Shown: in pieces, positions 1-5,074 of the stretch
How the letters are laid out: each line of letters begins with the position of its first letter
Position numbering within the stretch: position 1 is the stretch's first letter
DNA from: Acidobacteriaceae bacterium
GTDB taxonomy: Bacteria > Acidobacteriota > Terriglobia > Terriglobales > Acidobacteriaceae
DNA: 14,662 bases
Assembly (NCBI GenBank): GCA_003156235.1
Contig: PMGP01000113.1
Location: 237 to 14,898, forward strand
Direction of reading: 5' to 3'
The notes under the pieces: model-generated
Database searches by the model: none
Told to the model about the DNA's origin: nothing
What the model saw: only the letters and a program-made list of their open reading frames with translations
Made by a program: the position numbers and the translations under genes

Positions 1-41
1 TTGCGGGTGCGCCCCGTCCGCCCGTTGCCATTGCGCCGTTC

Positions 42-144
42 CAAAGCGCCAGAGGGCTGGCGCACTCCAAAACGCTTCGCGTCACTCGCCAGCCGCCGGA
101 ATACGCGCCAGCGTCTTGGACTGCGCCAGCCCTTCGCCGCTTTT
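42..144. repeat. Long imperfect palindromic element
   Basis: Two 34-nt arms at 42-75 and 111-144 are inverted copies of each other with 28 of 34 positions matching. They are separated by 35 nt. The shared core of each arm is GGGCTGGCGCA (or its complement), followed by a TCCAA(A/G)ACGC stretch. A transcript could fold into a long hairpin, which may also end transcription coming from dapL, though there is no T-tract. From memory, GGCGCAGTCCAAGACGC-type palindromes are scattered in Verrucomicrobia-like genomes; this was not checked. Confidence 0.6.
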
Positions 145-303
145 CCCCGCCTCAAATGGCGTTTTCAAAATCCGGCTTCGGCGCATCGCATTGAGATTTC
201 CGGTCCAGTGAATTTTACCTTTGAGCGCAAGAAAACCCAATTGCTTTCGGCGGAGAACTACTGATTTTGCCGAGCCATTGCGAATTTTGACTTTCTTCTT
301 CAT
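82..303 (-). pseudogene. Probable VapB-type antitoxin C-terminal remnant
   Basis: An ATG at 303, 18 bases after the dapL stop, opens a 73-codon frame ending at TGA 82-84. Residues 18-44 (RRKQ, then LALKGKIHW, then GNLNAMRRSR) resemble the C-terminal tail of VapB antitoxins, where RRKQ is followed by a GK-hydrophobic-x-W-x-G-D/N-L-D/N-A/E-M/L-RR-x-R pattern. The DNA-binding ribbon-helix-helix that normally precedes this tail is absent, and dapL leaves no room for it. Right after the last Arg the frame runs into a palindromic repeat. Dropping one base around 171-174 would give an Arg-Phe-stop ending, as in many VapB proteins, which suggests a frameshift. No vapC toxin gene follows. It could instead be a chance or newly formed small ORF. 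The family resemblance is recalled and not searched. Confidence 0.4.
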
Positions 304-321
304 GAACAACTCAATGTTTCA

Positions 322-1560
322 TTACCACTTCAATTCCGGCAACCGGCGCGCGACTTCCTCGGCATTGGCGCGGCTGTTGAAGGCGCTGATGCGGAAATAG
401 CCCTCGCCTTTCGAGCCAAAACCGCTGCCGGGCGTGATGACCACGTTGGCTTCGCCGAGAATTTTGTCGAACGCCTGCCAGCTCGTGACGCCTTTCGGCG
501 CTTTCACCCAGATGTAAGGCGCGTTCACACCGCCGAAAACTTTCAGCCCGGCTTTCTTCGCGCCTTCACGCAACACTTTCGCGTTGCCGAGATAATGCCC
601 GATGAGTGCCTGCACCTGCGCCCTGCCCTCGGGCGAGTAAAGCGCCTCGGCGGCGCGCTGCGTGATGTAACTCACGCCGTTGAATTTCGTCGTCATCCGC
701 CGCAGCCAGAGCGGATGCAGCGGCTGGAAGGTGCCGTCCTTCGTCTGCGCGTTGAGCGATTTGGGCACCACGGTGAACGCGCAACGGACGCCGGTAAACC
801 CACTGTTCTTCGAGCAACTGCGAAATTCGATGGCGCACTCGCGCGCGCCGGGAATCTCGTAAATCGAATGCGGCAGATTGGCGTCGGTGATGTAAGCCTC
901 GTAGGCCGCGTCGAACAAAATGATGGCCTTGTGTTCCAGCGCGTACTTCACCCACGCTTCGAGTTGCGGACGATTGGCCGCCGCGCCGGTCGGGTTGTTC
1001 GGCGAGCAAAGATAAACCACATCCACGTGCCGCTTGGGCGGTTCGGGAATGAAGCCGTTGCTGGGTTTGCACGGCAGGTAAACGAGCCTGGCATAAGTGC
1101 CCGCGTCGTTGGCTTCGCCGGTGTGGCCGGCCATCACGTTCGTGTCCACATAAACCGGATAAACCGGGTCGCTGACGGCGATTTTGTTTTTGTGGCCGAA
1201 GATGTCGAGGATGTTGCCCGAATCGCATTTGCTGCCGTCACTGACAAAAATTTCGGCGGCGGCGATGTCGCAACCGTGGTCGCGGAAATCATTTTTGGCG
1301 ATGGCGGCGCGCAGCCATTCGTAGCCCTGTTCCGGGCCGTAGCCTTTGAACGTCTCGCGCACAGCCATTTCGTCCACGGCCCGGTGCATGGCGGCGATGG
1401 CGGCGAGCGGCAACGGTTCGGTCACATCACCGATGCCGCAGCGGATGAGGCGTTGGGCGGCCTCGGGATTCGCGTCGCAAAACGCCTTCACGCGCCGGCT
1501 GATTTCGGGAAACAGGTAGCCGGCCTTCAGCTTCAAATAATTGTCGTTGAGCAATGCCAT
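322..1560 (-). CDS. dapL: LL-diaminopimelate aminotransferase
   Basis: This PLP enzyme converts tetrahydrodipicolinate plus glutamate in one step to LL-diaminopimelate and 2-oxoglutarate. It bypasses the DapD/DapC/DapE steps and feeds lysine and peptidoglycan synthesis in the cytoplasm. At 412 aa it is full length for the family. The start MALLNDNYLKLKAGYLFPEI is the characteristic DapL N-terminus. Other marks are DGSKCDSGN (108-116), SPNNPTG (186-192), the Asp/Tyr pair at 217-220, the PLP lysine K251 in SCSKNSGFTG, and the carboxylate-binding Arg R390 in GYFRISAF. These distinguish it from general aspartate aminotransferases. No clear Shine-Dalgarno sequence lies before the ATG at 1558-1560. 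The gene stands alone on the minus strand, with a repeat-filled gap upstream. Its codons favour AAA for Lys and GCG is common, unlike the genes right of about 2.6 kb. Confidence 0.95.
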   Translation of the reverse strand: MALLNDNYLKLKAGYLFPEISRRVKAFCDANPEAAQRLIRCGIGDVTEPLPLAAIAAMHRAVDEMAVRETFKGYGPEQGYEWLRAAIAKNDFRDHGCDIAAAEIFVSDGSKCDSGNILDIFGHKNKIAVSDPVYPVYVDTNVMAGHTGEANDAGTYARLVYLPCKPSNGFIPEPPKRHVDVVYLCSPNNPTGAAANRPQLEAWVKYALEHKAIILFDAAYEAYITDANLPHSIYEIPGARECAIEFRSCSKNSGFTGVRCAFTVVPKSLNAQTKDGTFQPLHPLWLRRMTTKFNGVSYITQRAAEALYSPEGRAQVQALIGHYLGNAKVLREGAKKAGLKVFGGVNAPYIWVKAPKGVTSWQAFDKILGEANVVITPGSGFGSKGEGYFRISAFNSRANAEEVARRLPELKW

Positions 1561-1644
1561 AAAACCGAAGTCCGCAAATTAAACGACCGGCGGACGCTAA
1601 TCAAGAAACGGTTCAAGCGAACAGCCTGTTCAAAAATCTTTCTT

Positions 1645-1724
1645 TGTAGGAGACGAGGTGACGAGTCTCAAATTTCTTCGGTTTCTAAAAGACAAGTTAG
1701 AGACTCCTTACGTCGTCTCCTACA
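1645..1724. repeat. Inverted-repeat (REP/MITE-like) element
   Basis: Arms of 25 nt at 1645-1669 and 1700-1724 are inverted copies with 22 of 25 positions matching, around a 30-nt AT-rich loop. The outer 12 bases of each arm (TGTAGGAGACGA) pair perfectly, and the inner ends carry GAGTCTC/GAGACTC. It is too short to code for protein and lies in the gap upstream of dapL. It looks like a non-autonomous palindromic repeat; similar AGGAGACGA...GAGTCTC units are recalled from Verrucomicrobia genomes. Confidence 0.65.
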
Positions 1725-1738
1725 TTTTAACGAGCCAC

Positions 1739-1780
1739 TAACCCAGGGCGGCTCTCGCTGCGCTCGTTTGACTTGGGCTA
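1739..1780. repeat. Degraded palindromic repeat
   Basis: TAACCCAGGGC (1739-1749) and GACTTGGGCTA (1770-1780) are inverted copies matching at 8 of 11 positions, around a CTCGCTGCGCTCG centre. This CCCAGGG...TTGGGCTA layout resembles dispersed intergenic palindromes of Planctomycetes and Verrucomicrobia. It has no coding content. Confidence 0.4.
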
Positions 1781-1817
1781 TTATCTTTTGCGCTTTCAGC
1801 GCACTTCGGTTTGAAAC

Positions 1818-1847
1818 ATCCGTGTCAATCCGTGTTCATCCGTGGTT
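1818..1847. repeat. Three tandem ATCCGTG units
   Basis: Three consecutive 10-nt units, ATCCGTGTCA, ATCCGTGTTC and ATCCGTGGTT, end 8 bases past the nupC stop codon. This phrase is recalled as a common dispersed intergenic element in soil bacteria. No hairpin or coding role is evident. The remaining bases of the 1561-1855 gap show no gene and no clear promoter. Confidence 0.6.
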
Positions 1848-1855
1848 GAAAAAAC

Positions 1856-3127
1856 TTAAAGCAAAATTCCCGCAAGGCAGGCCGTCATGTAGGCGGCGAG
1901 CAGGCCGCCGCACATTGCGCGGAAACCGATTTTGGCCATCTCGCTGCGGCGTTCGGGCGCGAGCGAGCCGATGCCGCCCACCTGGATGGCGATGCTCGCG
2001 AAGTTCGCGAAGCCGCACAGCGCGTAGGTCGCAATCGTAAAGCTGCGCGGGTCGAGCGCCAGTTGTTTCGCGTTGGCCGTGAGATCAAGGAAGCCGACGA
2101 ATTCGTTGAGCACGATGCGTTCGCCGAGAATTTGCCCGACGTTGAAACAATCCTGCGCCGGCACGCCCATGAGCCAGGCGAACGGCGCGTTGATCCAGCC
2201 GAAAATGTTTTGCAGCGTGGCCGGATGGCTGATGCCGAGATGCGTTTGCGGCCACGTGACGACGTAATTCGCCAGCGCAATCATGGCGATGAACCCGATG
2301 AGCATGGCGATGACGTTCAGCGCGAGATTGAAACCGTCGCCGGCGCCGCGGCAGATGGCGTCAATGGAATTGGCCGTGGTGCGCGGCACGGTGGCGGGCG
2401 CGCTGGCGGCGGTTTCGCTTTTCTCGGTTTCCGGCAGCAGGATTTTCGCAATCAACAACGCGGCGGGACAATTCAACACCGACGCCGTGAGCAGGTGTCC
2501 GGCGGTGTTGGGGTAGCCCGCGCGGAAGCCCATGTTCGCGTAAACCGCCGCAACCCCGCCGGCGATGTGCGCCATGCCGCAGACCATGATGGTCATCAAT
2601 TCGCTGCGGGTCAGGCGCGGGACGTAAGGCCGGATCATCAGCGGCGCCTCGGTCTGGCCCATGAAAACGGAGGCGGCTACATTCAGGCTTTCCGCGCCGG
2701 AGATGCGCATGGTCTTCAGCATGACCCAGGCAAAGCCGCGGATGATGAGCTGCATGATGCCGACGTGATAAAGGATAGCGAAGAAGGCGGAGATGAAGAT
2801 GATGGTGGGCAGCACCTGGAAGGCGAAGATGGCGCCCGCGTTGGGCGGCAGCAGATTGCCGAAGGCTCCGGAGTTGGGAAGGCCAAGCTGGCCAAAGAGC
2901 ATCTTGGTGCCGGCGAAGGTGCATGCGAGCATAGAGTTGACCACGCCACCGGCCCAAGTCATGGCGCGTTGTCCGTAGTCGAAGCGCAGCACCAGGAAGG
3001 CGAAGGTAAGTTGCAGGCCGAGTCCCCAGGCAACGGTGCGCCAGCGAATGCGCTTGCGGTCGGTGGAGAACAAATAGGCCGTCAGCAGCACGGCGAGAAT
3101 TCCCAGCACTCCGGTATATCGTTCCAC
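1856..3127 (-). CDS. nupC: NupC-type concentrative nucleoside transporter
   Basis: This is an inner-membrane CNT-family symporter that takes up nucleosides using an ion gradient. At 423 aa it is the normal length for bacterial CNTs and is strongly hydrophobic throughout. Nucleoside-binding motifs are complete: GQTE (157-160), E342 in the NEFVGF loop, and N375/S378 in GFANFAS, followed by the family's GGIGSLAPERR (384-394). The start is GTG at 3125-3127, with AAGGAG (3135-3140) seven bases upstream. The phosphorylase gene lies 184 bp upstream on the same strand, so uptake and cleavage of nucleosides are probably co-expressed. Codon usage changes abruptly near codons 160-190: before this Lys is AAG 3/3 and Ala is GCG 3/19; after it Lys is AAA 4/4 and Ala is GCG 22/42. 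The gene may therefore be a recombinant or an assembly junction. Confidence 0.92.
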   Translation of the reverse strand: MERYTGVLGILAVLLTAYLFSTDRKRIRWRTVAWGLGLQLTFAFLVLRFDYGQRAMTWAGGVVNSMLACTFAGTKMLFGQLGLPNSGAFGNLLPPNAGAIFAFQVLPTIIFISAFFAILYHVGIMQLIIRGFAWVMLKTMRISGAESLNVAASVFMGQTEAPLMIRPYVPRLTRSELMTIMVCGMAHIAGGVAAVYANMGFRAGYPNTAGHLLTASVLNCPAALLIAKILLPETEKSETAASAPATVPRTTANSIDAICRGAGDGFNLALNVIAMLIGFIAMIALANYVVTWPQTHLGISHPATLQNIFGWINAPFAWLMGVPAQDCFNVGQILGERIVLNEFVGFLDLTANAKQLALDPRSFTIATYALCGFANFASIAIQVGGIGSLAPERRSEMAKIGFRAMCGGLLAAYMTACLAGILL

Positions 3128-3134
3128 GGCGAAT

Positions 3135-3140
3135 CTCCTT
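3135..3140 (-). promoter_or_regulatory. Ribosome binding site deciding the nupC GTG start
   Basis: On the minus strand AAGGAG sits seven bases before the GTG at 3125-3127. This supports GTG as the true start of the transporter. Confidence 0.7.
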
Positions 3141-3146
3141 GAAGAA

Positions 3147-3307
3147 CAGTGGTCAGTGATCAGTGGTCAGTGATCAGTTTCCGCCGGTCAGTGCTGTGCA
3201 AGGAAGATACTCTATGGATCATCCCTGCCGCGTTCTGGTTGCTAAGTGCAAACTAACTTATTCCAACGAACCTGATCTGACAACTGATCCCTGAATACTG
3301 ACAACTG
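3147..3307. repeat. TCAGTG/CTGACAACTG repeat cluster between deoA and nupC
   Basis: A 14-nt unit CAGTGGTCAGTGAT occurs twice in tandem (3147-3160, 3161-3174) plus a partial third copy to 3178, with another GGTCAGTG at 3186-3193. On the other side CTGACAACTG occurs at 3277-3286 and 3298-3307; its complement differs from CAGTGGTCAG by one base. The two sides therefore form imperfect inverted flanks of a roughly 160-bp segment that fills the space between the phosphorylase stop and the nupC ribosome binding site. The pattern is typical of dispersed intergenic repeats recalled from Acidobacteria. Confidence 0.65.
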
Positions 3308-3311
3308 GAAA

Positions 3312-4697
3312 CTACCTTACAACATCGCGCAGATGGGCTTCCGCCGTTTCGCGGGTGAAGATGCGGCTGACCAATGGCACCACCTGCGGTGGGGCCGGAG
3401 AGAAAACAATCGCCTGATGAAGAATCTCCTCCGGCTCGGCAAGAAGCGCGGGGCTGGTGGCGTAGAGTGTGGCGATTGATTGTCCTTTCTCGATGCGCGC
3501 ACCGCGGCGGGCATGGAAGTCGATGCCGGCGTGGGGGTCGACCGGTTCACCGGCCTTTTCGCGGCCCGCGCCGGTGCGCTGCACGGCCCAGCCCAGGGCG
3601 GTGGTGTCCATCGAGGAGATGAAGCCGCTCTCCCAGGCCGCGACCACTTTGGTTGCGCCGGGCTTGTGAAAGTTCGGATTGTCAAAAACCGAAACGTCGC
3701 CGCCCTGGGCCTCGACCATGGCGAAGAAGGCGCGCAGAGCGGAGCCGTCGGCGAGAGCTTTCTCGGCCCGGGCGTAGCCAGCTTCAGGAGTTGCGGCCTG
3801 GCCACCGAGATGAATCATCCAGCCGGCCAGGATCAGCGACAGTTCGCGCAGGTCTTCACTCTCGGAGGGACGCTGGCCACGCAGCAGTTGCACAGATTCA
3901 ATCAACTCGATCCAGTTGCCAGCGGCGCGGCCCAGCGGCTGGCCCATGTCGGTTAGGAGAGCCACGGTGCGGGTTCCGGCGGCTTCGGCGGTAGCCACCA
4001 TCAAGGCGGCGAGGTACTCGGAGTCTTCCCTCTTGCGCAGGAATGCGCCGGAGCCGGTTTTCACATCGAGCACCAGGGCATCGAGGCCGGCGGCCAGCTT
4101 CTTGCTGAGAATCGAGGCGCAGATGAGCCCCGGGCTTTCGACGGTTCCAGTGCGGTCGCGCAGGGCATAGAGGACGCGATCAGCGGGGACCAGCGACTTG
4201 GTCTGGCTGATGATGGAGGCGCCGCACTTCATCAGGACGGCCTCAAATTCCTGGAGCGAGAGGGCGGTACGGTAGCCGGGGATGGCTTCCAGCTTGTCGA
4301 GCGTCCCGCCGGTGTGGCCCAGCGCCCTGCCGCTGATCATGGGCACGGCCACGCCGCAGGCCGCGGCCAGGGGCGCGATGAGGAAGCTGGTCTTGTCGCC
4401 CACGCCGCCGGTGGAGTGCTTATCGACGGCGGTTTTGCCCAGGCGCGCGGGCGAAAACTTATCTCCGGAGTCGCGCATGGCCAGAGTGAGCGTGCGCGCT
4501 TCGTCGAGCGAGAGGCCGCGAATCCATGCGGCCATCAGCCAGGCGGCGAGTTGATCATGGGGGATGGATTCGTTGGCCGCGCCCGCGACCAGAAAGCCGA
4601 TCTCGCGCGCGTTCAGCGTGCCGCCGTCGCGCTTCTTGCGGATCAGGTCGATCATGTGCAGTGGGGCGAGCGGCGGAGCGAAAGCGGAATACGACAT
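3312..4697 (-). CDS. deoA: Thymidine / pyrimidine-nucleoside phosphorylase
   Basis: This cytoplasmic enzyme splits thymidine, and possibly uridine and deoxyuridine, with phosphate to free base and (deoxy)ribose-1-phosphate in nucleoside salvage. At 461 aa it is slightly longer than the usual 430-440. It has the N-terminal helical domain (MIDLIRKKRDGG, 15-26), the phosphate-binding KHSTGGVGDKTS (93-104), the family signature SGRALGHTGGTLDKLE (122-137), substrate residues R180 and S195/K199 (SILSKKLAAG), and the C-terminal PYNP domain (about 355-435). The ATG at 4697 has no strong ribosome binding site. An in-frame ATG at 4655 (M15) matches the usual family start, so the true start may be there. 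The nearby nupC supports a nucleoside-salvage unit. DeoA and Pdp cannot be separated by eye. Confidence 0.93.
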   Translation of the reverse strand: MSYSAFAPPLAPLHMIDLIRKKRDGGTLNAREIGFLVAGAANESIPHDQLAAWLMAAWIRGLSLDEARTLTLAMRDSGDKFSPARLGKTAVDKHSTGGVGDKTSFLIAPLAAACGVAVPMISGRALGHTGGTLDKLEAIPGYRTALSLQEFEAVLMKCGASIISQTKSLVPADRVLYALRDRTGTVESPGLICASILSKKLAAGLDALVLDVKTGSGAFLRKREDSEYLAALMVATAEAAGTRTVALLTDMGQPLGRAAGNWIELIESVQLLRGQRPSESEDLRELSLILAGWMIHLGGQAATPEAGYARAEKALADGSALRAFFAMVEAQGGDVSVFDNPNFHKPGATKVVAAWESGFISSMDTTALGWAVQRTGAGREKAGEPVDPHAGIDFHARRGARIEKGQSIATLYATSPALLAEPEEILHQAIVFSPAPPQVVPLVSRIFTRETAEAHLRDVVR

Positions 4698-4731
4698 ACA
4701 GGAATGTGCCTCGAAGTGGTAGGCTTTTCAG

Positions 4732-4737
4732 ATTATC
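4732..4737 (-). promoter_or_regulatory. Possible -10 box for deoA
   Basis: GATAAT on the minus strand matches TATAAT at 5 of 6 positions, 34 bases before the ATG at 4697. No convincing -35 box stands at the right distance, so this is a weak suggestion. Confidence 0.25.
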
Positions 4738-4823
4738 ACAAGGGGAGGCGGGTATGGTTTAAGCCTGCCTAGTGTCCAATTTGATGTCCACAGGCTCAAT
4801 CTCAAGAGAAGAATCTCGGAATT

Positions 4824-4991
4824 ATATGGAAACGTCTGGCAATCCTCGTAATTGCTCTATTCGTGGCAGTCTGCGTGTTCGGTCAGTCAAACAAGGTAGC
4901 CGGCAATCAATAACAACCAGCAAAACATCCCATTGTGGTGACTGCCAACCCAGTGAAGCAAAGCAATGGTGAGACAGATAAGGCCAAAGCC
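4824..4991 (+). pseudogene. Remnant of a gene with a signal/anchor N-terminus
   Basis: On the plus strand a frame beginning at ATA TGG (4824) reads WKRLAILVIALFVAVCVFGQ and then SNKVAGNQ. This is a convincing basic-plus-hydrophobic export or anchor sequence. A TAA stop at 4911-4913 follows. Past it the same frame continues with protein-like sequence (QPAKHPIVVTANPVKQSNG, then ETDKAKA) until it meets the terminator region near 5000. The start is damaged: ATG at 4826 is out of frame with TGG, as if two bases of an ATGTGG were lost. A lost start, an in-frame stop and a missing 3' end point to a decayed, truncated gene. The family is not identified, though similar short membrane-anchor N-termini are recalled from Acidobacteria. 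A tiny membrane peptide from a rare start codon is a less likely alternative. Confidence 0.5.
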
Positions 4992-5022
4992 GGCGTTGGC
5001 CTACATGGGAAGCCGCCAAAAC

Positions 5023-5054
5023 AAAAAGCCCCCGGCCAACCCGCCGGGGGCTTT
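5023..5054 (-). terminator. Rho-independent terminator of the TIG lipoprotein gene
   Basis: A perfect 12-bp stem (5025-5036 with 5043-5054, core GCCCCCGGC) has a 6-nt loop. On the minus strand it is followed by a run of five T. It lies 20 bases past the stop of the lipoprotein gene. Confidence 0.9.
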
Positions 5055-5074
5055 CCATCAGCCTCGCCTCTTCC

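Noticed and set aside
595..2040. Long plus-strand reading frame (481 codons) opposite dapL
   Set aside because: It lies antisense to a clearly recognisable DapL, crosses the repeat-filled gap and the end of nupC, and its translation is Arg/Gly/His-rich with no family resemblance.
2063..3142. Plus-strand reading frame (359 codons) opposite nupC
   Set aside because: Shadow of the transporter gene in high-GC DNA; rich in His, Asp, Gly and Arg with no domain pattern.
4761..4795. Small hairpin AGCCTG...CAGGCT with TGTCCA repeated inside, considered as an insertion-sequence end
   Set aside because: Only 6-bp arms, no matching second end, no transposase and no target duplication were found.
4772..4972. 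66-codon plus-strand frame starting MSNLMSTG
   Set aside because: It overlaps the hydrophobic remnant in another frame and shows no protein-like pattern; the neighbouring frame carries the signal-peptide reading.
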